Of a DNA stretch of 64,000 nt, positions 1 to 12,002 are shown piece after piece. Location: NCBI GenBank assembly GCA_963556495.2, contig OY747723.1:13300501-13364500 (forward strand). The letters run 5' to 3'. The notes under the pieces were generated by a model that made no database searches, had not been told where the DNA came from, and was given only the letters and a program-made list of their open reading frames with translations. This DNA is from Valencia hispanica. Taxonomy: Eukaryota; Chordata; Actinopteri; Cyprinodontiformes; Valenciidae. The stretch's first letter is position 1, and the number at the start of each line of letters is the position of its first letter. The position numbers were made by a program, and so were the translations under genes.

Positions 1-868
1 GGGTGTATTTACAGTGTATAGCAGAAATATTCACATCCCTTGGACGTTTAAACTTTTTATTTCCATGCATTTCATTGTGAATCTTTTATGTGGTAAACAC
101 AAAGAAGTGCATAATCCTGATGTGAAGGAAGTATGAACAGCTTCTTTACTAAACAGCTCAAGCTCTGGATGGAGGACTTTGGTGAATATCAAGTCTTACA
201 ACAGATTTTCACTTGGTTTCATCTGTACTTTGCTATAATTATTCCAAGATTAATAAACATTGTTCTAGACCAGTTATTCCTAACATCTTCAAGTAAGAGT
301 CCCACTTCTTGCACAAACCAGAATTCTGGGGCCCCCTCAACCACAGTAACCCTAACGTGTAAAAGCATAATATGATGTAATTCCAGTTAAATGTTTTAAA
401 CTGGAACCCAGATGAGTTCATCAGAGCCCCCAGGCTGGGAACCACTGATCTAAAACACTCCATTGTAGTTATGGTTGTATGTTTAGGGTAGTTGTCCTGC
501 TGGAAGGTGAATAAGTTTTCAGGTATTTATTGGCGAAAGGTTTTGAGAAGTGTTTATTTAGCATTTTCCTTCGCAGTTATGCTCTTCTTTATTTTGGTGT
601 GTCACATAAACTTCCAGTAAAATACATTGAGGTTTTAGGTTTTACATAACAAAATGTGGAAAAATTCAAGTGAAGTGAGTACTGTATTTATATTCAAATC
701 AAATTGATCATTTTATGTTTTTTACTTACTTGTTTGAAAGATTTGTATCAGTTTATATTCAATTGTCCTTTTCTTTGCATTTTAAATCACTTTAAAAAAG
801 CCGTGTCTGATAATTTTGTTCCTTCTACTGTCACTCTCTCCATAAATAAAATAACTTATGGACCACAG
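1..868 (+). other. xirp2: xirp2 intron upstream of the giant exon
   Basis: Non-coding DNA ending in a pyrimidine-rich tract (about 817-841) and a splice acceptor AG at 867-868. The reading frame happens to stay open back to 704, but residues before 869 are hydrophobic and low-complexity and do not look like Xin N-terminal sequence, so I place the exon start at 869. A degraded Tc1-like relic occupies much of the stretch (separate entry). The upstream coding exons of the gene lie outside the window. Confidence 0.7.
22..690 (-). mobile_element. Degraded Tc1/mariner-like relic in the intron
   Basis: The left end (about 24-130) resembles a fish Tc1 terminal region: a phrase about an anomalous 'attcacatcccttgga' start, then a 'ttttatgtggtaaacacaaag' type motif. 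The block at 470-515 matches the antisense of a Tc1 transposase segment ('gttgtcctgctggaaggtga'). The right end at about 640-680 ('caaaatgtggaaaaattcaa') resembles the opposite terminal repeat. No transposase frame survives, so this is an internally deleted copy. Assignment is by recognition of the family's typical phrases, not by alignment. Confidence 0.5.
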
Positions 869-3800
869 GTTGATGTTGATTTCAACCAGTTTCAGTGGGC
901 ACCAGTAAACCATTCATCCAAAATTTCAACTGTAACAAGTTGTGAGTCATCTTCCACTATAAAAACTGCTTCCGCAGTTCCAACAACCTCATCTGTGACT
1001 TACGAGGCAAGAGAACAATTTCCTCTCCCACCTCCAAACGTGATGCAGGTAACACAAGATCATAGCGTCTCATCCCAGTCCCAAGAGAAAGGCTCCCAAC
1101 AAAAGTTTACTCTTGACAAGAAACAGTACTTCAAACACAAGAGCATGGCTGAGCTGAAGCGCCTCTACAAACACATACATCCAGAAGTGCGCAAGAACCT
1201 TGAGGAAGACTTCATGAGCCAACTTACAGAGGCAGAAAAGGCAGCGCTGGAAAACAAGGAAACGCTGAGTGACGTCCAGCAGACATGCTATATATTTGAA
1301 AATGACAGCAGCAGCTCTAGTGGATGCTCAAGCCCTGATAGAGAATACATGGAGTGGGAAGAAATCCTCAAAGGGGAAGTGCAATCAATGCGCTGGATGT
1401 TCGAAAACAAACCCCTTGATACAATCAAGGATGACTGCCCGGATGAAAGTGAAGGGAGGAATATTGCCCAGCAGGAAATCATAGCAGGCAAAGATGTCAG
1501 ATACACAGCTTGGATGTTTGAGACTCAGCCCATGGACGCACTTGGGGCTGAGACTGCAGATGCTACCCAGGTGTTGCAGAAACAGACTGATCTTGCACGA
1601 GGGGATGTCCGCACTGCAACCTGGCTTTTCGAAACTCAGCCACTGGATTGCCTCAATAAGATCTATCAAGAAGAGCAGAAGAATGAGTGTGTTGTCAGCA
1701 AAGATATCACTGGCGGAGATGTGAAAACTGCCAGGTACCTCTTTGAGACTCAGCATCTGGATTCTCTTGGTAATATGGAAGCCATTGAGGAGAGTCACTT
1801 CCTGAACCTGAAGTCTGAGCTCGAAGAGATAAAGGGGGACGTGAAGACAACCACTCGTATGTTTGAGACACAGCCCATGTGTGTAATTAGGGGGGATTCT
1901 GGTGAAATGCTGGAAATTACAACCATACGGCGGGAAGAGACTGAGAAAGGAGATGTGACGACTTCACGATGGATGTTTGAAACCCAGCCTCTAGATATGA
2001 TCAACAAAGATCCTGCAAAAGTAAAGCTGATATGTGGTATTTCCATGGAGGACAACACTCAAGGTGGCGTTAACAAAGGCAGATGGCTTTTCGAGACAAA
2101 GACTCTTGACACTATTAGGGATGAAGAATGGGAGAATTCCAGAAATCAGAAGGAACAAATAATTGGAGCAGATGTTAAGAGACACTGTCTTGTTTTTGAG
2201 ACTCAGCCTATGGATACGCTGAAAGATAATGCCAACGCCCGACCTTTGACCCCAGAGGAGATTGTAGGAGGAGATGTTCAGTCAACCAAACATCGATTTG
2301 AAACGGTACCCATGGAAAATCTGAAAGAGTTCCCCGAAGTGGGAAAACTTAAGAAAGTTATTGCCTCTGAGGAAGAGAAAGGTGATGTGAGACATCAGAA
2401 GTGGGTTTTTGAAAGCCAGCCGCTAGAGAGCATACGAGAGGAAAAGAAAGAAATTACAAGAACTGTGAACATTGAAGCCCTTGACAAAGGAGACGTGACA
2501 AACTACAAAGAGAGGTTTGAAACCTTAGATTTAAGTAAATGTGAAGGGACACAGAAAATCCAAGTAGAAGGTGTTCCAAGTGGATCAGTGAAGTCTAACA
2601 GAGTGCTGTTTGAATCCACTCCAATGTATGCAATGCAGGACAGCTCTGGTCATTACCATGAGGTGAGGACCGTGAGGCGTGAGGAAATTGTGAAGGGAGA
2701 TGTGCGCAGCTGCAGGTGGATGTTTGAAACACGTCCAATAGATGAGTTTGATGAAAGCATCAATAAGTTCCAGATCATAAAAGGGATTTCCAAGCAGGAG
2801 ATTGAGTCTGGGGATGTCAAAACAGCCAAGTGGTTGTTTGAAACGCAGCCACTCGATGCAATAAAATTTTTCAGTAATTTTGAGGAAGAAGAACATAAGA
2901 CTAAGGAAGATATTACAATTGAGAAAGGGGATGTAAAAACTTGTAGGTGGCTATTTGAGACCCAGCCGATGGATGTGTTGTATGAAAAGGTGGAAAAGAG
3001 TGAGGCAGGTGTGGAGGAAGTGCAAAAAGGTGATGTGAAAACATGCACTTGGCTCTTTGAGACCCAGACGCTTGACAACATTCGCGATCACTCAGAGTCA
3101 GAAACCGAGACGATTCTGAAGACCTGCACTGTAAAGCAAGAGAACATTCAAGGTAAGGATGTTCAAATGGCTCGCTTCCTCTTTGAAACAGAGAACCTGG
3201 AAAACATCACGGGTGAGGACACCAGCTCTTTCAGGAGGGTCACAGAGATCAACATCCAGTCTGGTGATGTTTCCCGGATGAAATACATCTTTGAGAATCA
3301 CTCTTCTGATATTATAACTTCTACATCAGAGGAAATTATGCACAAGCTGAAGAAGCAGCAGGCTGAGGACATCCAAAGAGGAAATGTGGTTAACTGTACC
3401 TGGATGTTTGAGAACCAGCCAATCGATGCTATATGTGACGACAGCACAAAGATGAGGGAGATACGCACTATAACTGATGTTAAGGGTGGTGATGTCGACA
3501 AGAGGCGCTTCATTTTTGAGACGTACTCTCTGGATCAAATCAAAGACGAGTCCACAGAGACAAATATTTCAAAACTCATTAGTGTATTTGGTGATGACAT
3601 TGTAAAAGGAGATGTGAAAAATTACACAATGATGTTTGAAACTCAGCCACTATATGCCATCCGTGATAAGGAGGGCCATTATCATGAAGTGACAACTGTA
3701 ACTAAAGAGGAAATCATGAGAGGAGATGTGGTGGGGGCTCGATGGCTGTTTGAGACAAAACCTTTAGATTCAATTAGAGATTCAGAGGAGGTCTATGTTA

Positions 3801-6800
3801 TTAAAGCTGTGACTGAGGAAGGCATTAATAAGGGAGACGTTAGCTCTGCTAGGTGGAAATTTGAAACGCAACCTCTGGATGAAATTACTGAGGAAATAAA
3901 AGAAAGGTCAAAAACAGTTGCAGATATCCAAGGGGGTGATGTAAAGACAAACAAGCAGCGATTTGAGACCGATGAGATGTCTCAAAAGTACATCAGAACT
4001 GTAAGTGTGAGTGAAATTCAGAAAGGGGACGTCAGATCTGCAACATGGATGTTTGAAACCCGCACAATCGACGAGATCCGTGGTGATAGCGAAGAGTACG
4101 ATGTAATGGAAAGAGTGACAAAGGAAGAAGTGATGAAAGGGGATGTTAAACAGTCTGTGTGGCTCTTTGAAAGGCAACCCCTAGACAGAATCAAAGAAGC
4201 TGGTGGCACAGAGATTGCTGTGATAAAGGAGGAAATCCCACAGGCAGATGTGAAGACAACTACGTGGCTGTTTGAAACTACTCCATTTCATGAATTCAAC
4301 GAAAGTAGCATGGAGAAGACAGAAATAATTGGTAAGAGTATCAAGGAGACACTTGTAGAACTTTACTGTCAGAAAATGGTGAACTCCCAGGGGATCCTCA
4401 TTGAGGCAGATGAAATCGGAGATGTCCGCATGGCCAAGTACAAACTCATGAACCAGGAGGTTCCAGAAATCCAAAAGGAGGAGATCATTAAAGGAGATCT
4501 GAACAACATAATGATGAACCTACTGAATCGCACAGACACAACTGAAAGGGTCATAACTATTGATAAAGAGGAGCGAAAAGACATCAACACCACAGTGAAA
4601 CAGTTGTTCAACCAGGAGAGGGGAACAAGTGTTCAGAAAGAGGCGGTTATTTCAGGTGATGTCCAAGAGGCAATAAACAACCTACTCAAGAATGAAGGCT
4701 CCTCTAAGCGTGGCATTCTGATTCAAGAAGATGAAAAAGGAGATGTTAAGATGACAATCTATTCTCTACTAAATAAAGAGGAGCGATCTAGTATGGAGAA
4801 AGAGGATATAATTCAAGGTAATGTCAGCAAAACTCTTCAGCGTCTCCTGTCCAACTCAGGAGAAGAGGATTCTAAAAAGATAAGGATTGGAGATACTGAA
4901 AGGGGTAATGTCAGCTTTTACACAACGTGCATTGAATCTGGAGCCTTGGACTACCTCAAACAGCTTAAGTCTGAATCCGATGATGTCCACGAAGAGCTGC
5001 AGAAGGAAAGTATCATTGGTGGTGACATTGAAGAGACCAAACTCTTGTTGAGGAAGAATCAGCAGCAGATTGGCCGCACAGTGGCAGAAGATGACATAGT
5101 ACCAGGTGATGTTCACAGCATTGTTAAAGTATTCATGACAGAGCCCACCGTTGCCTATAAAAACCTAGAGGAGAAGAGCATTGTTAAAGGTAATCTTACT
5201 GCAACCCTTGATTTATTGACCCAAGCCATCAATCAGAAATTGGTTTTAGAGAAAGAGGAAGTAGTAAAAGGGGATATTCCCAACACTTTGAAATCTCTTG
5301 AGGTGGCCAAGAGTCAAGCCAAAGAAATGGAAAAGCCTGAAATCCTCAAGGGTGACATAAGAGGTGCTCTTGATTCACTGGAGAAATCTGCAACCTCAAA
5401 AACTGAAGCAACGGTTGACGATTTAGTTCCTGGTGACATCAAAAGAACCCTCAAAAGCCTAGAGGAGGCTAAGCAAGCTGTTAAAGAGCTGGAGAAAGAG
5501 GAAATTGTCAAAGGAGACATTTATACTGCCATGCAAAATTTGCATGAGGCATCAAGCGAGAAAAAGACCTACCAGCATCAAGTGAGCGAACAAGGGGATG
5601 TAAAAGGCACCATTCAACTTCTGCTTGAGCCAGTTACCTCTCCAAAAATGCAACGTAGAGGGAGCATTGAAGGAGATGTAAAAATCTCCATAAAATCTCT
5701 TTATGAAGGCCAAGAGGCAACTCATATGGAAAAAGAAGAAGTTGTTAAAGGTGATGTTCAAGGGGCAATAAAGTCCCTGATGCAAAGAAAACAGTATTCA
5801 AACAAGAAACACATGCATCCCAAGAAAGCAAAAGGACCCACGAAAAATCCATCAAGTGTAAAGCAAGTGGAGCATGAAAGCTCATATGAAACCATAAGTG
5901 AGAATGTACCACTCACTCCAACCCTCACTGTGAAAAACCTCTCTCAGAGCAGTGAGTCACGGAGGCACATACAGAGACACCATGAAAGCAAATCGCTGAA
6001 AACACAGGTAATAACCCAAGAGGACCACTCTGTTGCTGTAGTCAAAACAGACAATCCTGCTGGGGCCTCTCATCAGAAGAGCATAAAAGAAGAGAAAGAC
6101 AAAGTGCTGCCCCTACACAAAATACAAGCTCCTAAGCCCATTACGATAAAGAATACACAGAAGACTATTAATGATCAAACAGAGAATAAAGCTGCAAATG
6201 TGACTGTGATGAAAGAGGTGCAAAACACAACACAGATTAATCTTTCAAATAAGCAAATGTGTGAGACAAAAACAATCAAAGAGGTGCAGACTACAGTGAA
6301 CGAGAAGTTCGTCATGGATAAACAAAGTGTAATGACATCTGAGCAAATATCACAAAAGCAAATGGAGAACATGGCTCTAGGACAAAAGCAAAATTTTAGA
6401 AATCTGAAGAGTGATCACCGAAACCTGGACTTGAAAGAGAAGGGAATCATCAAAAAGTCAAAGCCAGAAATTCACTTCCCCCCTCCCCCCACATCACCAC
6501 CTCCACCCTCAGAGTCTGAGTTTTCCCTCCCTCCTCCACCATCTCCAGTGACTGAGAGCCCAACACCGCCCAGTTCTCGACCTTATATTATCAGGCAGGA
6601 CAGCGACCTGCCACCTCCACCCCCACCACCTCCACCATCTGTGGAATGTATGAAGTCTGAGTCTGAATTTTTCCCTCCACCTCCACCTGCACTATCCTCT
6701 GTAGGAGGCCAAGATTTTCTTCCTCCACCTCCATCACAGCAAGAGATTAATGCAATGCCTCAACTTCCTCCTGCAAAACATGGGAAACCTATTGGAAAGC

Positions 6801-9800
6801 CCTTATTTAAAATCCCCAAGCAACCAGAACTACAGAAGCAGCCCGTACAAGTTAAACCCAAGTGGCAGAAAAAACAACCAACCCCTCCACCACCTTCACC
6901 TCAGCTTCCTCCTGGTCAAGAAACAGCAAGGTTGACTGTCCTTAAAGACGAGGTTAAAGTTCAAATGGTGAAACAGGAAGCAATCCAACAGATTGAATCA
7001 AGGAGTCAGTCTAAGACAGCTGCAGTGTCATCGACAAGAATTTCAAGCATACCAGTTGTAAAACCAGAGCAGAAGCAAAGTCCACAGCCACCCAAGAAAG
7101 TGTTTGTCCCTCCCATCAAACTGCCTCCACCTCCAGACCCTGCTCAAGCCCCAAAGGACCGGCCATATGCTCGAAAATTTAAAACCCCTCTCATGCTTGC
7201 AGAGGAAAGGTACCGTCAGCAAAAAGAGGAAGAAGAAAAGATCTTGACTCCAACTTCACCACAGATGATTATACAGTCCTCAGCTACCAGTGCAGAACTC
7301 TCTACAGCAGAGAGTGCTAAAAGAGAAGCAGCTTTAGAAATGACAAAAGCAAAGAATGAGGAAGAAATAAAGGCAAAAGATTCACCGGTCAAGAAAACCC
7401 CTTCCCAAATCCCTTTGAGCAAAGGGTCAATCTCCGTAATAAATAAAAAGACAGCCCTTGGATCTTCAAATGTGTGCTTGGATAAAAAGCAACAATCCAG
7501 TACTGAAACCTCTGAAAAAATCCTCACCTCAACTGTGTCTCGGTCTCATCATGAGGCCTCAGAAACAGAAATCCAGTCATGCTCGAATGTGGTCGCTGTC
7601 TCAGCCACAGAGCAGCAGCAGTTTATTAAGAAATCCAGCACAAGGTCTATCGCTGCCACACAGAGCGCTGTCCAGGATAATGTAAATCTTCAAAGCCAGT
7701 CTGCGGTCACATTGAAAACAGAGGATGTAAAGAATATTAATGTGGTTCCAACACAGGAGGGAAAAACGAGTCCCTCTCTACCAACTAAAATTCCAAAGGT
7801 AACTCCAAGTTTCAAAGTAAAAACATTTAAAAGGCCAACAGAGAAGACAGAAGAGAAGTCTGACAGTTTGGGGCATAAAGAAATAATGAAAAGTGAGATT
7901 AATTCACAAAGAGAGAAAAGTCAGGTGTCACAGAGAGTTGAATCAAAAGTGCATTTGGAAAGCAATCAGCTTGCCTCAGCAAGAACTGAGATGAAAACAG
8001 AAGTGAAAGAGAAAAAGAATCAGGTGCCGCCACCCGTGAAGGTTGAAGTGAAGGCTCACACAAAGAAGGGAAAGCAGGTGGCAAAAATTGAGACTGAAGT
8101 AAAGTTGTCTCCATCGGTTACTGTTTCAGCGCCTGTGGTGGCTATGGTAACATCTGTGCCAACCCATCAAGGACAAAACCTTGTGTCAGTCTCCCATAGC
8201 CAGCAGAGCATGAAGAAGGAGCACATTCAGACACACAAAGAGGTTGTCGTGACTGAGAGAGTGGTAGAGCAGGACCTTCAGAAGCAAGACGCAGTTCGCA
8301 CGCAACAGCAAACCAAGCTACAAGCAACACAGACAATTAAAATGCAGGTAAAGGCAGGAAAGTTAAAAGATGAGTCAAAGGAAGTGTTGGCAAAAGGTAT
8401 AAGTAAAGTATCTTGTAAAGATGAAGCTCAGCCTAAAGATATTACAGATTCAGAGAAATGCAGTGTGATCCAGAAGATGGTTGCCAGAATAAAGGAACTT
8501 GAGGGTGCACCTAGCAAAGTAGACTCCAACTCTGTCAGGACAGTTATAGATGAAGTCCCTGAATGGTTGATGAGCTCAGATGAGAAAAAGAACTTCAGCG
8601 AAATTGCTAAACAGCAAAGCAAGAAAAAACTGAAAGAGATGATGGCTTACGTGAAACACATTATTCAAACAAAACTCACAGTTTTGGAGAAAAACCTGAC
8701 AGCAGTGGAAAAAGAAGTTAAAGAAGAAAAACAACCGCCCATGCTTCAATCAGTGCCTTCACCTGTGCCTCCGCCTGTAGCTCTGAAGCCAGACATGAAG
8801 ATCTTCAGTGGGGCAACAGCAAAGATTTCAAAGGCTAGCAGTGGCTTGTTCAAAACAGAAGAAAAGGTGTTGGAACAGAAAAAGTCAGTTCAGGAGAGCA
8901 GAGTCCATCAGGACCTTAGTGAAATGACTGATCAGAGAATTTCTTCCCCCTTAGGAAGCATTCGTACACCATCACCAACTTTTATTACAATAGAATCAAA
9001 GAGAGTGGACTCACCACTCAGAGTGACACCTTCTCCTCCCCCCTACAAGTCAGTTGGGACACCACCTCCCCCTCCCCGTAGAACTTACACTCCTACATCT
9101 ACTTTCAGCAGAGGCACGCCATCACCTACTCTTAGCCGCTCTGAAAAACTAATGAAACTGAGGGATACTACTTCCAAACTTTCACGTGGAATGACCCCAC
9201 CCCCTCCCATGCCAGTGCCAGAGTATTTTGTCACTGAAAGAGAGCACACGTCCTCGTTTAGTGAAATGGCAACTGCTGTGGATGGAAGTGAGCATGGAGT
9301 GGTGGATGTTACGGAGATGGTGGATTCTATGATGACTGTTAAGGACAAAAAGTCTTTCTTCGAGGAGGCACAAAAGGCAGAAGTGCACAAGATGTATGCC
9401 AGGAAGGATCCCATTGAGATCCCTGAACGTCTGGGACCAGATACTGAGGACACCACTGAGACCGTGACCATAGACCTGATGAAAGAAGATCTCCCAAGGG
9501 TTGATTTATCAAAGCTAGTGAACAGATTTGAATCTCCCCAACCAAAAATCTATACGAGAAAGGATCCTATTGTCATATCAGAGAGATTGGGGAGTGATAC
9601 TGAGGATACAGAAGCTGAAGCGCATACTCCAAAAACCGAAGAAATCCCTGTGTTTAATGTCAAAGCAATAAAGGACGTGTTTGAGACTGGAGAGCATTGT
9701 TCTCAAGCAGCCCGAGAGCTTAGAGAACAAATAGAACGGCGGGAAGCTGAGCCAATGGGTCACGCCGAAGCAACTTCAGTCACCGAGCAGTTCTGCAGTG

Positions 9801-10073
9801 TTGGCGACTTCGGTAACATAACAAGAGAGACGAGGAGTGAGATGCATTCTGGGAGTGTGCTGACGCGCGGAAACCCTCCGTCCTATGCTGATGTTGTGAG
9901 GGGTAAGGTTCCAACTGTCTCTGTGCCCCCCGAAGCCTCCACGGAGGAAATGCTGAAAAACTTCCAGCAGTCATGGGCTGAGAGCCAAGGCGTTTTCCAG
10001 AACCTGGGGTTTAGCGTCAGTGAGCAGAGGACTTCCCAAATCATAACACACCAGGAGGAGACCTTTGTGACGG
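869..10073 (+). CDS. xirp2: xirp2 giant Xin-repeat exon (long isoform)
   Basis: Single exon of 9205 nt encoding 3068 full codons plus one base of a split codon. XIRP2 is an actin-filament-binding scaffold of striated muscle (intercalated disc, costamere, myotendinous junction) and of hair-cell stereocilia. Visible in order, numbering from 869: an EVH1-ligand-like FPLPPP (residue 51), the conserved block AELKRLYKHIHPEVRKNLEE (about 93-112), 27 canonical Xin repeats (169-1141), 17 degenerate repeat units (1184-1643), a Ser/Gln/Lys-rich linker, a proline-rich region with FPPPP motifs (1870-1960), a conserved helical block (about 2540-2620), a tandem RKDPI..ERLG.DTEDT duplication (2842 and 2894) and a PPSYADVV motif near 3000. 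Start is by the acceptor at 867-868, phase 0; end by the donor at 10074-10075, phase 1. If the donor is not used, the frame runs seven more residues to a TGA at 10094-10096. Fish often have xirp2a and xirp2b; I cannot tell which this is. XIRP1 is less likely because of length and the downstream LIM exons. Confidence 0.93.
1373..4291 (+). repeat. xirp2: 27 canonical Xin repeats
   Basis: The protein carries 27 copies of a 16-residue motif close to GDV[KR]TA.WLFETQPLD, spaced about 30-40 residues apart. The first begins GEVQSMRWMFEN at 1373 and the last begins ADVKTTTWLFET at 4244. Most copies keep the W/F-[LMI]-FE core. In Xin family proteins these repeats bind and bundle F-actin. The human long form is usually described as having 28, so the count fits. 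Degenerate members include GSVKSNRVLFES and GDVKTNKQRFET. Confidence 0.93.
4418..5797 (+). repeat. xirp2: 17 degenerate, LFET-less Xin-like repeats
   Basis: After the canonical array the same G-[DN]-[VIL] heads continue 17 more times, but the aromatic FETQPLD half is replaced by a short amphipathic pattern, about GD[VI]..[TA][LI].[SL]L. Examples are GDVQEAINNLLKNEGS, GDIPNTLKSLEVAKSQ, GDIRGALDSLEKSATS, GDIKRTLKSLEEAKQA and GDVKISIKSLYEGQEA. Many are preceded by a [KE]E.[IV][VI]KG lead-in identical in style to the canonical repeats, which argues for common descent. They lack the residues thought to contact actin, so the function is unknown. Confidence 0.8.
6473..6760 (+). other. xirp2: Proline-rich region with EVH1/SH3-ligand motifs
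   Basis: The exon here encodes runs of prolines with several F/L-PPPP cores: FPPPP at 6476, SLPPPP, DLPPPPPPPPP, FFPPPPP at 6668 and FLPPPP. FPPPP is the classical ligand of Ena/VASP EVH1 domains, and Xin family proteins are known to bind Mena/VASP and SH3 proteins such as nebulin/nebulette. Partner choice here is inference. Confidence 0.7.
9392..9611 (+). repeat. xirp2: Internal tandem duplication near the xirp2 C terminus
   Basis: Two copies of a segment of about 20 residues, Y[AT]RKDPI.I.ERLG.DTEDT, start at 9392 (MYARKDPIEIPERLG) and 9548 (IYTRKDPIVISERLG), 52 residues apart. The second is followed by FNVKAIKDVFE, and the first is followed by a VDLSKLVNRFE block that resembles it. This is a two-unit motif of unknown function. 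Confidence 0.75.
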
Positions 10074-10845
10074 GTAAACTTCGCTGTGCAGCATGAGGAT
10101 ACTAAAAATGTCTGGTGTGCTTAACTTGCTTTGAGACATTACTCACACTGTGTGAAATAACTGGAAGCTTTGACATCGGTTCACAATAATTTTTTACATG
10201 TTCTTGTTGTTTGTTTTTGGTTGTTTTTTTTTTACTTGGAGTAGCTCACAGTTTGGCAACTGACAGTTTCACAGCTTTTTGCATTTACCGGTTGCACTTG
10301 GGTCTGTTTATTCATGCCTCTGATGTGTGAAGCTGGCAATGAAACTGAAATGTTCAGCTAATATTTCTCTTTCCTCAGAGTGCAATGCTGATTTCTCTGA
10401 GCAGAGAATAGAGAAAACAGCATGAAGAAAAAAATGTTTGTTGGTGTTTCTTCAGAACTGAGTAACTGCACTTCTGGAAATTTTTAGGGAATGAAAGGAA
10501 TTGTGTATAAATGTTTTTGCAACTTTGATACTAATATATTTGAGGCTTCAGGATTGACTTGGCATAATTGACATAATTACCACCTGTAAATCAAATTGCT
10601 TTGCTCTCACAAAATGTTTTTTTAATCCACTTTAGTTTCAACTAATATTTAAAACTGAGATGGGAAACATTCTGGGCAGAGTTAAATGATGTTTTGCTAT
10701 ATCAATGGAATTTGAACCTTTCGATTCAAATCTAAATGAAAAGAAGTCATATGAATATGCACAATAGAAAAAAAATAATGTTATAAAGCCTCTTCATGCT
10801 CAGCAGCACAAACTTTAGCTTGAAATATAAAAATTAAGGCTGAGA

Positions 10846-10851
10846 AATAAA
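10846..10851 (+). terminator. xirp2: Possible alternative polyadenylation signal after the giant exon
   Basis: An AATAAA at 10846-10851 lies about 750 nt downstream of the in-frame TGA at 10094-10096. If the donor at 10074 is skipped, a transcript could end here with a GKLRCAA tail. AATAAA is common in AT-rich DNA, so this is weak. Confidence 0.25.
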
Positions 10852-12002
10852 CTTCCCTGTTTAGTTTTTTTATAGACCTTGAACATTTTACCTGTATTAT
10901 ATTGGGATTTTATTTGATAGACCAACAAAAAGTAGAACATCAGTCATATTACTAATCACAGGAGCACATGCATACGTTTAATTGACAATCATCTCTTGCT
11001 TTCAGTTCAGTAACAACTGTGATCTTCATTTAGTAGTTTAAGTTTGTCTTAAATGTCATACTCTGCAGCAGCCGTGCATTGACGAATCGAAGAACCTGCA
11101 ATGTTGCAAAAATGAGAAATAGTCAGCTTGGGTTCCTCAGGTAAAAACATCTGTAAAATTTAAAGTCTATTTAAGCCATGAAAGGCAAGCAAAAGAAAAA
11201 AAATCAATGTAAGTATTTCAAAACACTTCAACTCAATAAATATTTTCTTGTTAAGTTTTATGGTTATGAAAAAAATAATTGGTCTTAGTTGAAAAATGGG
11301 TCCTAAGATATTTTTGACCTGCCTCCCTTAGGGTTTCTGTAAAGTTCTCTGAAAGGTTACCTTCAACGTCTGATTTTTAAAAAGCATTGGAAATGAGGCT
11401 TTGGAAACAAAGTGAATTTTTGCCCAGAGCTTAGAATGTTAGAGGAAAGTAATTCAGTAAATCAGGTAGAGCAGGTATTACTTCAACTTTGAAGGTAGAC
11501 AAATGTACTGTCATCTAATTATTATTCACTGGGTTAGCCATGATAATGCTAGGCTGCCACAAGCCCCTTAAGTTTGTGTCCATGACTCCAATGCAAATTA
11601 TTCAGTTTCTATAAGATAAGCCTCAGCATAAGCAGTGGTGCCTCTGAAAAGCATGTGGCTTCTCAAACCCTTTGGAATGACCTGGATGCTTTGACAAAGC
11701 GCCAAGGCTGTCGTGTTCAAGGCTAATCTTCGGACCCACATGCATAACCAACTCACAGGCACAGGTAAAGAGTTCAAAGATTTATTTTCACAAGAGATCA
11801 GTTCAGGCTAGGACGGTATTATGTCTTCAGAGGGTGCTTGAGTCCGTCTGGAATAGAGGGAGAGCTGTTAGACTTGTTAGGGAAAAAAATGTTAGTTGTC
11901 AGAGGTCAGAGAAAACTTGATGTAGGAGCGGTACTGGAGGCCAGTGCAGGCTAGAAGGCTAGAGTGTGGTCCTGAGTGGGTTCTGTTGACGTCTAAAACT
12001 GA

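Noticed and set aside
704..868. ATG-initiated extension of the giant open frame
   Set aside because: Hydrophobic, low-complexity residues unlike Xin N termini, with a good acceptor at 867-868; treated as intron read-through.
1269..9974. Dozens of short frames inside the giant exon on both strands
   Set aside because: Shadows of the repeat-rich xirp2 coding sequence; many minus-strand ones repeat because the Xin repeats do.
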